Shown here: positions 14,477 through 20,793 of the stretch, in pieces
Layout: the number at the start of each line of letters is the position of its first letter
Numbering within the stretch: position 1 is the first letter of the stretch
Source: Verrucomicrobiota bacterium
GTDB taxonomy: Bacteria > Verrucomicrobiota > Verrucomicrobiia > Opitutales > Opitutaceae
NCBI GenBank assembly: GCA_023457715.1
Contig: JAEWKR010000018.1
Span: 1-20,793 of the forward strand
Direction: 5' to 3'
DNA length: 20,793 nt
Position numbers and translations under genes: made by a program
Notes under the pieces: model-generated
What the model was told of the DNA's origin: nothing
Seen by the model: only the letters and a program-made list of their open reading frames with translations
Databases searched by the model: none

Positions 14477-17400
14477 GGGCAGGAAAGCAGACTGCGCAAC
14501 CGGGAGAGCTGGAACTCCGCCGCCGCCGCATCGAGCTGGCGCAGGGTGCCGGCCGCCGCCGGGTGCTCCACCTCGAACCGCGCCACCGCGGCGCGAAACT
14601 CGGCCAGGTCGCCGGTGGCGAGCAGCTCGCGGAGGGAGGCCGCGACGGGACCCGGCAGCGCCGCGTCGGTGACGACGGCAAACGCCGGGCCGGTTGCGCG
14701 CGGCGTGCCCTCCGTCCGCCAGCGCAGTCCGAGCAGTGCGCCGAGCTTTTCCAGCAGGTCCTCCGTGCGGAAGGGTTTGGGCAGAAAATCATCGCAGCCG
14801 GCGGCCCGGCCTTCGGCGGGGTCGAATGTCAGGACCGACGCCGAGGTGAGCAGCACGCCCAGCGGCCGCCCGTCGGCCCGCCCCCGCAATTGCCGGGTCA
14901 GCTCCAGCCCGTCCATCGGCTGCATCCGCAGATCGAGGATCGCCGCGTGGGGCCACGGTTCCGCGCCGGAGTGCAGGGCGGCGAGGGCCGCCGGCCCGGA
15001 TTCGTACGCCGTGCAGACAAATCCCAGCGGCCGCAGCAGATCGATGAGCAGCGAACGGTTGACGGCATGATCGTCGACGATGAGGACGCGGCGCTGTCCG
15101 CCTTCGAAGCCGACCCGGCGCACCGGTTTGGCCGCCTGGTTCGCCGCGACTTCGACCAGCGGCACGTGAAAGGCGAATACACTGCCGGCGCCGGCCGCGC
15201 TTTCGACCTCGAACGCCCCGCCCATCCGCTCCACCAGCGCCCGGCTGATGGCCAGCCCGAGCCCGGTGCCCGGCGCCGCCGGCCGGGTCAGGTGCGCCTG
15301 CTCGAAGGGTTGAAACAAACGGTCGCGGTCCGGCGCGGCGATCCCGGGACCGGTGTCCTGCACGGCGATGACCAGCCGGACGCCCTCCGGCCCGCGGCGC
15401 ACCCCGGCCCGCAACGTGACCCGCCCGCGGGACGTGAACTTGATCGCGTTGCCCAGAAGGTTGTCGAGGACCTGCCGGACTTTTGCCGCATCGAGTTCGA
15501 CCCACTCCGGCACCGCCGGTTCGGTCTCGACCATGAGTTCCAGGCCTTTCTGCGCGGCCGCGGGCCGGTGCGCGGACGCCACATCCTGGAGGATGTCCCG
15601 CAGGGCGCCGGGCGCGAGCCGCAGTTCCAGCTTGCCGGCCTCGATCTTCGCGAGGTCGAGCACGTCGTTGATCATGCGCAGGAGATGCTCGCCGCTCGTA
15701 TGCACGATCCGGATGCGTTCGAGCTGGTCGCCGGTCAGCCGCGCATCGGTCTGGAGCAGCTGGGCGTAACCGATCACCCCGTTGAGGGGGGTCCGCAGTT
15801 CATGGCTCATCGACGCGAGGAACGCGCTTTTCGCGCGGCTCGCCGCCTCCGCCTGGTCCCGCGCCGCCGCCAGGTCCCGGGTGCGTTCCGCCACCGTCCG
15901 CTCGAGGCGCTGCCGCTCGCGTTCCCCGGCACGCAGCCGCCAGCGCACAAACCCGCCCAGCGAAACCAGGCCGGCCGCCGCGTAGCCCGCCAGCATCAGG
16001 GGCGAACGCCACCACGGTGCCGCGATGGAAAATGTCACCTCGGCCGGCGGGCCCACGCGGTCCTCCCGGTCGCGGGCGCGCACCTGCAGGGTGTAGGGGC
16101 CGCCGACCAGGCCCGTGAAGGAGACCTCGGCGGTCGACGCTGGCGTCCACCGATCGTTGTACCCGAGCAGGCGGGTCTCGTAGCCCAGCGTCCGCAGCGC
16201 CGCGCCCGCCGCCGCGAAGCGAAACGTGAGCGACTCGCGGCTGAAGTCGAAGTGCAGGGGGGTGGCGGTGCCCGCGCGCCGCCAGTCCCCGCGGACGATT
16301 TCGTTGACCAGCACGGCGGGCGGCGGCGCGCTGGCCGGCGCGGATCCCAAATCGAAGCGCACGATCCCGCGCGTCCCGGCGATGAACAGCCACTCGCGTT
16401 CCTGTTCGCGCATCCAGGTCAGCACCCGGGCGCCGCCATGACCGAGGACGTCCTGAATTTCGGTGGGGAGAGAGGTCCAGGTCGAACCTTCCGGCTTCAC
16501 CTCGATGCGCCCGAGCACGTACCCGCCCCCCGCGCCGGCGATCTGCGCGTAGATCCGGTTTCCATCCGAACAGTCGAAGGGCAGCGTGTTCACGCCGGCG
16601 GGCTTCCACTTGGTCAATCCCGGGTGCGCCACGAAACGCTCACCGTCGGCCGAAAGCTGGAAGAAGCCACGTGGGGTGGCGACGAGCACTGCCCCTTGAA
16701 ACGCGCTCACGCGCACCCACCCCGCCTCCCCCGACAAGCCCCGGGCGCCATCGAACACCGTCGCGTCCCTCACCCGTCCCGCCGGGTCAATGGTCAGCCG
16801 CCAGGCGACGCCGGCCGTGGTGCCGGCCCACACCACCCCGCCGGGCAGCTCGACCAGATTGGAGATTTCGACGTCGATGCCGCTGACGCGTTCCGCCTGC
16901 GCGACGCTGTCACCGTCGGAGAACCGCAGGATCTCAATCCCCCGGGTGAGTCCCGCGACCAGCGTCCCCGGCGCCGCCTGCAGCGCGATGACGTGTTCGA
17001 CGGGCGACGACGTGGCATGAACCTCCCGCGACGGTTCGCTGATCCGCACCAGACCGCGCTCGCCGCCGGAATAGAGCACGCCGCCCACCTCGATCAGATT
17101 CGCCAGGCGGCCTTTCACCTCCGGAGCCAGGTCGACCAGACGCGCGAGGTCATACCCGTCGCGGGCCGGCTGCAACCGGCGCGGCGGCAGGTCAGTGAGC
17201 CCCGTCATCAAGCGGCCGCCCACGCGCACCGGCGATCCGGCGATGGTCCGCGGCAGCCCGTTGCGTTCGTCGAAAATCGTCCACGGCGTGCTGACCCCGA
17301 AGTGGGACAGGCCATTCGCCGTCTCCACCCAGAGGGTGCGATCACGCGCGAGGAGCATGCCATAGGTGGACGTCGCCGCCAGTCCCCGGTCGGCGTCGAG

Positions 17401-18267
17401 CAGACGCTCGGGCGTCCCGTCCGCATCCGTCAGCAGCAGACCCCGCGCGGCGGTGGAAATGGCGTAGCCGCCGTCTGGCAGCCGCACGCCGTTGCGGATG
17501 CCCGCGTCGCGCAAAAACCCGGCGGCGGCCGGCGTCCACTCCCGCACCGTCCCATCTGGCTGGATACGCAGGAGCCCGCCGTCGTCGCGCGCGACCGTCA
17601 CCTCGGCGCCGGTCGCGTCGAGGAGCGTGAGCCGCCGGACGCCGCGCAGCCGCTCGTGCCGGGCCAGAACGTGCCAGCCGTCCGCCGTCCGTTCCCGCAA
17701 TTCGTCGCCAACGTGGCAGAAAACCCGCCCCTGCGCCGTCCGCAGCGTCGGTCGCATCCCGGGGTGAGGTTCGACGTGAAAACGGCCTTCGTGCCACGTG
17801 AAGACCGCGCCGTCGGTGGCGAACACCATCCCGCGGGGAATCGGCACGCCGCTCCAGACGCTCCCGATGTCACGCCACTCGGGCGGCAGGTGGGGCCTCA
17901 GGCTGACGTACCGCAGCACACCGGTCCCGGGCTCCGGTTCCAGCCGGCCGAGCAGCCCCCCGCCGCCGACGTACACCAGGCCGTCATCGCCCACGCACAG
18001 GGCGCGGACCCAGGTCCCGGGCAGCGGATATGACCGCCAGCGCTCACCGTCGAATGACACCACCGTGGCATAGGTGCCGAAATACACGACACCGTCCCGG
18101 CCCTCGGCGCTGGCGAAGATCTGGTCATGCGCCTTGTACACCTCCGGCGGATAGTTGCGGATAAGCGGCAGGCCAGCCTCCGGATCGAACGCCGCGCGCG
18201 CAGGCAGCGACAACAATCCGGCGAGGGCAAACACCAGCAGGGGGTGTCGGAAGTGGGAGACCGGCAC
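14473..18267 (-). CDS. Hybrid sensor histidine kinase with periplasmic propeller (two-component regulator propeller type)
   Basis: The best start is the GTG at 18267 (VPVSHFRHPLLVFALAGLL), which gives a signal peptide and 1264 residues; the frame is open further up, but only through repeat DNA and the neighbouring gene. A long extracytoplasmic region of beta-propeller repeats (about 30-650) and a Y_Y_Y-type domain (about 680-748) form the sensor. One membrane helix follows (about 755-775). The kinase core has HisKA with His822 (SHELRTPLNG) and HATPase motifs DNLLGNAIKF, DTGPGI and GTGLGLAIS. A receiver domain has phospho-acceptor Asp1112 (AILDLRM), with LPKPF downstream. The last 90 residues or so are helical but lack a clear phosphotransfer histidine. 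The ligand is unknown; SusR/HTCS-like kinases with this layout often sense glycan breakdown products. Confidence 0.9.
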   Translation of the reverse strand: MPVSHFRHPLLVFALAGLLSLPARAAFDPEAGLPLIRNYPPEVYKAHDQIFASAEGRDGVVYFGTYATVVSFDGERWRSYPLPGTWVRALCVGDDGLVYVGGGGLLGRLEPEPGTGVLRYVSLRPHLPPEWRDIGSVWSGVPIPRGMVFATDGAVFTWHEGRFHVEPHPGMRPTLRTAQGRVFCHVGDELRERTADGWHVLARHERLRGVRRLTLLDATGAEVTVARDDGGLLRIQPDGTVREWTPAAAGFLRDAGIRNGVRLPDGGYAISTAARGLLLTDADGTPERLLDADRGLAATSTYGMLLARDRTLWVETANGLSHFGVSTPWTIFDERNGLPRTIAGSPVRVGGRLMTGLTDLPPRRLQPARDGYDLARLVDLAPEVKGRLANLIEVGGVLYSGGERGLVRISEPSREVHATSSPVEHVIALQAAPGTLVAGLTRGIEILRFSDGDSVAQAERVSGIDVEISNLVELPGGVVWAGTTAGVAWRLTIDPAGRVRDATVFDGARGLSGEAGWVRVSAFQGAVLVATPRGFFQLSADGERFVAHPGLTKWKPAGVNTLPFDCSDGNRIYAQIAGAGGGYVLGRIEVKPEGSTWTSLPTEIQDVLGHGGARVLTWMREQEREWLFIAGTRGIVRFDLGSAPASAPPPAVLVNEIVRGDWRRAGTATPLHFDFSRESLTFRFAAAGAALRTLGYETRLLGYNDRWTPASTAEVSFTGLVGGPYTLQVRARDREDRVGPPAEVTFSIAAPWWRSPLMLAGYAAAGLVSLGGFVRWRLRAGERERQRLERTVAERTRDLAAARDQAEAASRAKSAFLASMSHELRTPLNGVIGYAQLLQTDARLTGDQLERIRIVHTSGEHLLRMINDVLDLAKIEAGKLELRLAPGALRDILQDVASAHRPAAAQKGLELMVETEPAVPEWVELDAAKVRQVLDNLLGNAIKFTSRGRVTLRAGVRRGPEGVRLVIAVQDTGPGIAAPDRDRLFQPFEQAHLTRPAAPGTGLGLAISRALVERMGGAFEVESAAGAGSVFAFHVPLVEVAANQAAKPVRRVGFEGGQRRVLIVDDHAVNRSLLIDLLRPLGFVCTAYESGPAALAALHSGAEPWPHAAILDLRMQPMDGLELTRQLRGRADGRPLGVLLTSASVLTFDPAEGRAAGCDDFLPKPFRTEDLLEKLGALLGLRWRTEGTPRATGPAFAVVTDAALPGPVAASLRELLATGDLAEFRAAVARFEVEHPAAAGTLRQLDAAAAEFQLSRLRSLLSCP

Positions 18268-18313
18268 GCCGCGAGCACGCGCGCAGATGCCTGCGGGGTC
18301 AACCGTCCGGTGG

Positions 18314-18335
18314 ATACGTGCGCGTATACACGTAT
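18314..18335. promoter_or_regulatory. Palindrome upstream of the sensor kinase gene, possible operator
   Basis: ATACGTG (18314-18320) and CACGTAT (18329-18335) form a perfect 7-base inverted repeat with an 8-base spacer. It lies 47 bases upstream of the GTG start and directly next to the TGAGGGA repeats. Its size and symmetry fit a dimeric regulator site, possibly of the response regulator encoded downstream, but this is inference. Confidence 0.3.
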
Positions 18336-18420
18336 GGGAGGGAGTGAGGGATGAGGGATGAGGGAGTGAGGGGGGCGATGGCTCCGCTTGGTTCCCTGGT
18401 CCCTCGTCCCGCCTCATTCC
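18336..18420. repeat. Inverted pair of TGAGGGA heptamer repeats
   Basis: The left arm (18336-18375) has three perfect TGAGGGA heptamers (18345-18365) with degenerate flanks. The right arm (18391-18420) is a degenerate inverse copy (GGTCCCTCGTCCC, CCTCATTCC) that runs across the stop of the small membrane protein gene (18416-18414). The loop is only about 15 bases. Confidence 0.7.
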
Positions 18421-18917
18421 ACCGCGGTGGGACGACCGACGGCGGTCTGGTACACGTGGTGCAGCTGAAAAGTCTGCCAGGCGCCCAGCTTCTGTCCGAG
18501 CTGTGCGCCCAGGTACAGGAGGAGCGCGAACGTGGCCATGCCGGCAGACACCCAGAGTCCCCACGGCTGCTCGGTTTTCACCAGCCACTGGGCAAACCCG
18601 AGGGCGCCACCCAGGGTGCCGAGGACTCCCGTGGCGAGATACCCATAAAGGAACACCGACCACACCTCGATTTCCGGCCCGTACGTGCCATGAACCCGGG
18701 TTTTCCCATCACCGGTCTGCTCCAGCACGAGGAAGAGTCGGGGCGACCAATACCGCCGCTCCGGTTCCTTGACGTGAAGCCCGATGAAGCCGGGAAAGTC
18801 CTTCACCTCAAACAGGCCATCGTGCTGCGCGAACGTGTCCAGAACGCGGCGGCGGACCGCCTCAAGGGGTTGGTCCAGGGTATGATCGAAGCGCGGACGA
18901 ACGCGAAAGCTGCTCAT
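18414..18917 (-). CDS. Conserved two-helix membrane protein, function unknown
   Basis: With the start at the ATG at 18917 the protein has 167 residues (MSSFRVRPRFDHTLDQ). An earlier in-frame ATG at 18998 is possible, but the added residues look less like protein. The soluble N-terminal half (about 1-95) contains HVKEPERRYWSPRLFLVLEQ and HGTYGPEIEVW. Two hydrophobic helices follow (about 95-115 and 124-144), then a short polar tail. It resembles small conserved proteins of unknown function found in Bacteroidetes and Verrucomicrobia. It precedes the sensor kinase in the same direction with 146 bases of repeat DNA between them, so co-transcription is uncertain. I cannot assign a function. Confidence 0.72.
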   Translation of the reverse strand: MSSFRVRPRFDHTLDQPLEAVRRRVLDTFAQHDGLFEVKDFPGFIGLHVKEPERRYWSPRLFLVLEQTGDGKTRVHGTYGPEIEVWSVFLYGYLATGVLGTLGGALGFAQWLVKTEQPWGLWVSAGMATFALLLYLGAQLGQKLGAWQTFQLHHVYQTAVGRPTAVE

Positions 18918-19071
18918 CAGGGTCTGGGGCTGAAACGCGGGCGTGGGGAACGCCGCCAGGGTATGCGTCGTGGATAGGAATCCCGTCCGCGCCGTCAACC
19001 CGGAGAATTGGCCGCAAAAATGCGCAAAAGGCGCAAAAAGGTGCCGGCTTAGCTGGATCTATGCAGAGGGA

Positions 19072-19222
19072 TTAACCACGAATGGACACGAATTGACACG
19101 AATACAGAGCGGCCGGCCATTCCGGCGGGCTCTTCGAATCGGATCACTGTTTAGTGAATCAAAACTCACCCCCGGCCCGCGCTTCATCTATTGGTGTTCA
19201 TTCAGGTCCACTCGTAGTTCAA
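19072..19222. repeat. Inverted pair of 10-bp CACGAATNNA tandem repeats
   Basis: The left arm (19072-19108) is TTAAC followed by three 10-base units, CACGAATGGA, CACGAATTGA and CACGAATACA. The right arm (19186-19222) is a degenerate reverse-complement copy, matching at about three quarters of positions with one extra base. It is nested inside the GCGCAAAAAG pair. Confidence 0.7.
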
Positions 19223-19245
19223 CGGCGTTTCTCGGGCTTAAGTGC

Positions 19246-19318
19246 GTAGTCCCGCGTTCACGTGGAATGCCTTGTTCGATCCTTTCAGCCCAAACCTTCC
19301 GCGTGCACGCGGGACTAC
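19246..19318. repeat. Inverted REP-like pair, family 2
   Basis: Unit d (19246-19265, plus) is GTAGTCCCGCGTTCACGTGG and unit e (19318-19299, minus) is GTAGTCCCGCGTGCACGCGG. Both are preceded by GGGCTTN4-5 as at 7.7-7.8 kb. The stem here is CCGCG/CG(T/C)GG, while units a and c near 7.8 kb have CCGCC/GGCGG, so both sides of the stem changed together. Confidence 0.7.
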
Positions 19319-19380
19319 CTACCAAAGCCCTCGCACGCCCTTTTTGCGCCTTCTGCGCCTTCTTGCGGCTCCTCTGCCCG

Positions 19381-19408
19381 GCCTAGAGCCTACAGCCTAG
19401 CGCCTAGT
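19381..19408. repeat. 7-bp tandem repeat GCCTANN upstream of rpsR
   Basis: Four heptamers, GCCTAGA, GCCTACA, GCCTAGC and GCCTAGT, are in direct orientation. The same unit forms the inverted pair at 7699-7913. No inverted partner is present here. Confidence 0.75.
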
Positions 19409-19473
19409 GCTTCCTCTAAAATGCCTGTTGACACGACCGGCCGGCCCTTCACCGTCTCCCTTCCTTTTCTTGT

Positions 19474-19668
19474 ATGAGCACGACTGAACAGAAGCAGCAG
19501 ACTCCCACGCCCGCGGAAATCCCGTTCACCCAGCCGCAGGCGATGAGCCGTTATGTCACGGACACCGGCAAGATTCTGCCGCGCAAGTACACGGGCCTCT
19601 CCGCCAAGCACCAGCGCGCGGTGACCCGTACGATCAAGCACTCGCGCAACATGCTGCTCGCGCAGTAA
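19474..19668 (+). CDS. rpsR: 30S ribosomal protein S18, cysteine-free form
   Basis: This is a 64-residue S18 with a 20-residue polar N-terminal extension and the conserved core DTGKILPRKYTGLSAKHQRA (residues about 30-49), followed by TRTIKHSRNMLLAQ. S18 sits on the small-subunit platform with S6 and S11. It is slightly shorter than usual (about 75 residues) and has no cysteines, so it cannot bind zinc like the C+ form. Usual neighbours rpsF and ssb are absent here; the next gene is a threonylcarbamoyl-AMP synthase, separated by a strong terminator. The upstream ribosome site is weak (CTTTTCTTGT before the ATG). The coding strand is opposite to the rest of the window. Confidence 0.93.
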   Translation: MSTTEQKQQTPTPAEIPFTQPQAMSRYVTDTGKILPRKYTGLSAKHQRAVTRTIKHSRNMLLAQ

Positions 19669-19692
19669 GGCGCGCCGAGTACGTCCCTTTCG

Positions 19693-19720
19693 AAGGCCGG
19701 AGCGCACCTCCGGCCTTTTT
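19693..19720 (+). terminator. Rho-independent terminator after rpsR
   Basis: AAGGCCGGAG (19693-19702) pairs perfectly with CTCCGGCCTT (19708-19717) around a 5-base loop and runs into five Ts (19716-19720). It lies 25 bases after the rpsR stop. It is the only textbook intrinsic terminator I see in the window. Confidence 0.9.
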
Positions 19721-19729
19721 CATGCCGTC

Positions 19730-20725
19730 ATGACCCGCGTCGCCAGGACCTTGCGCGGCACGCCGCGCAACCTTGCCCGTCTCGCCCGCGCCCTGCAGGC
19801 CGGCGAACTGGTGGCCGTGCCGACGGAAACCGTCTACGGCCTGGCGGCCAACGCGCTCTCGGCCACCGCCTGCCGCCGGATCTTTCGCGCCAAGCGGCGG
19901 CCGACAACCGATCCCCTGATCGTCCATCTGGCCTCGGCGGACGAACTCGCGACCATCGCTGAACCCAACGACGCCGCCCTCGCCCTCGCCCGCGCCTTCT
20001 GGCCGGGACCGCTGACCCTCGTTCTGCCGAGATTGCCGCGGGTGCCTGATGTGGTCACGTCGGGGCGGGGCAGCGTGGCCGTCCGCGTGCCGGCGCACCC
20101 GCTATTCCGCGCCCTGCTTCGACGCGCCGCCCTCCCGCTGGCCGCGCCCAGTGCGAATCCTTTCGGCTATGTGAGCCCTACGACCGCCGCGCATGTGCGT
20201 GACGGACTGGGCGCGCGCATCCCCTACATCCTCGACGGGGGACCCGCGACGATTGGCGTCGAGTCGACCATCGTCGACGTGCGCGACCCGAAGCGCCCGC
20301 GCCTGCTGCGTCCCGGCGCCGTGACGCGCGCTCAGATCGAAGCCGTGCTGGGCGCCCGCGTGTCCCTCCCGCCGCGAAAGCGGGCCCGGGCGGCCGCCCA
20401 GGCCCAGCTCGCGCCGGGCATGCTGACCCGACATTACAGCCCGCGGACGCCGGTCGCCCTCGCGCGGACCACGGCCGCCTGGGCCCCCAACCGCACGCCG
20501 CAGGAAGCGTTCGTTTATCTCCGCCGTCCGGCGGGTCGAGCAGCGGCCAACGTCCACTGGCTCGACCCCAAGGGGGACCTCCGCGGTGTCGCCCGTCGGC
20601 TTTTCGCCACCCTGCGCGCGCTGGATACGCAGGGCTACGCGCGGATCCACGTGGAGCTCGCCTCGGGCGACGGCCTCGCGGAGGCGATCAACGACCGGCT
20701 GCAGCGGGCCGCCGCCAAGGCGTAG
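19730..20725 (+). CDS. L-threonylcarbamoyladenylate synthase (Sua5 type)
   Basis: The enzyme makes threonylcarbamoyl-AMP from threonine, bicarbonate and ATP, the first step of t6A37 formation in ANN-decoding tRNAs. The 331-residue protein has a YrdC domain (about 13-200) with PTETVYGLAANA (31-42), KRRPTTDPL (55-63), SANPFGYVSPTTAAHV (141-156) and GVESTIVD (176-183). The linker motif APGMLTRHYSP (228-238) is followed by a Sua5 C-terminal domain (about 240-325), so this is the long Sua5 form and not the short TsaC/YrdC form. The ATG at 19730 is the first usable start; an ATG at 19722 runs into a stop after three codons. It begins 10 bases after the rpsR terminator, so it likely depends on its own promoter or on read-through. 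Confidence 0.92.
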   Translation: MTRVARTLRGTPRNLARLARALQAGELVAVPTETVYGLAANALSATACRRIFRAKRRPTTDPLIVHLASADELATIAEPNDAALALARAFWPGPLTLVLPRLPRVPDVVTSGRGSVAVRVPAHPLFRALLRRAALPLAAPSANPFGYVSPTTAAHVRDGLGARIPYILDGGPATIGVESTIVDVRDPKRPRLLRPGAVTRAQIEAVLGARVSLPPRKRARAAAQAQLAPGMLTRHYSPRTPVALARTTAAWAPNRTPQEAFVYLRRPAGRAAANVHWLDPKGDLRGVARRLFATLRALDTQGYARIHVELASGDGLAEAINDRLQRAAAKA

Positions 20726-20793
20726 GCGCGTCGCGTGGCTGCAGGAAGGCGGGCGAGCCCCCCCCCGGCCCAGGAAACGTGGACCCCCGGCCG
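20726..20793. other. GC-rich end of window, no feature
   Basis: These 68 bases follow the Sua5-type gene and contain C-runs but no clear gene or terminator before the window ends. Confidence 0.6.

Larger units (their letters stand above)
19011..19358. repeat. Inverted pair of GCGCAAAAAG-type repeats
   Basis: The left arm at 19011-19041 starts GCCGCAAAAA and continues with GCGCAAAA units. The right arm at 19330-19358 is the inverse, ending TTGCGGC. A third copy lies at 1753-1782 in the element upstream of gspG. The consensus is about GCCGCAARAA-N-GCGCARAAGG, then GCGCAAAAA. Confidence 0.75.
18918..19473. other. 556-base divergent intergenic region, repeat mosaic
   Basis: This region separates the minus-strand block from plus-strand rpsR and contains no gene. 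From 19011 to 19408 it is a mosaic of nested inverted repeats, two REP-like units and a heptamer tandem, listed separately. 18918-19010 and 19109-19185 hold nothing recognisable. It must contain the promoters of rpsR and of the small membrane protein gene. I found TAAAAT at 19417-19422 and TTGACA at 19428-19433, but they are in the wrong order to form one promoter. Confidence 0.6.

Noticed and set aside
14563..18033. Plus-strand open frame of 1156 codons opposite the sensor kinase
   Set aside because: The minus strand encodes a complete kinase with all motifs; the plus frame is Arg/Pro-rich with no recognisable domain.
18268..18663. Longer N-terminus for the sensor kinase
   Set aside because: The extra 132 codons run through repeats and overlap the neighbouring membrane protein gene; the GTG at 18267 gives a clean signal peptide.
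19417..19433. rpsR promoter from TAAAAT and TTGACA
   Set aside because: The -10-like box lies upstream of the -35-like box, and neither has a partner at proper spacing.

Overview
The window is high-GC bacterial DNA, most likely from a member of Verrucomicrobiota, family Opitutaceae or a close relative. This is inference from gene content: a DUF1501/DUF1800 pair of exported proteins, pseudopilins, a pyrophosphate-type phosphofructokinase, a sensor kinase with an extracellular propeller, and secreted proteins built from a roughly 130-residue repeat module that I associate with this phylum. No ribosomal RNA is present to settle the taxonomy.

Layout. Almost everything lies on the minus strand and so reads from high to low coordinates. 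18917-18414 encodes a small membrane protein. 18267-13574 encodes a hybrid sensor kinase and a LuxR-type response regulator that overlap by 4 bases. 13281-10240 encodes a large secreted protein with Ig-like and LCCL domains. 10051-9725 is a PhnA/YjdM protein, 9538-9463 is tRNA-Arg(CCT), and 9142-7913 is PPi-phosphofructokinase. 7538-4305 is a DUF1800 protein and 4140-2674 a DUF1501 protein. 2466-1918 is a membrane-anchored protein with a GspG-like C-terminus. 1605-1 is a translationally coupled pseudopilin operon (gspG, gspH, gspI and the first codons of a probable gspJ). Only the right end is on the plus strand: rpsR (19474-19668) with a classical terminator, then a Sua5-type threonylcarbamoyl-AMP synthase (19730-20725).

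How the genes may work together. The left half is an envelope and secretion block: pseudopilins beside a DUF1501/DUF1800 pair, one with a Tat-like signal and one with a signal peptide and surface-type modules. The kinase and regulator form a self-contained signalling pair. The remaining genes are housekeeping.

The most unusual content is between the genes. Nearly every minus-strand gene or tRNA end is followed within about 20 bases by a short tandem repeat with a 6-10 bp unit. In most gaps there is a second copy in inverted orientation nearer the next start codon. The unit differs from gap to gap (GTGARA, GCCTANN, GGCCTTCT, GGGACCTAA, TGAGGGA and others). Several of the enclosed spacers hold REP-like elements: a GTAG tetranucleotide followed by a hairpin whose stem bases covary between copies. 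I regard this intergenic repeat architecture as the feature most worth following up.
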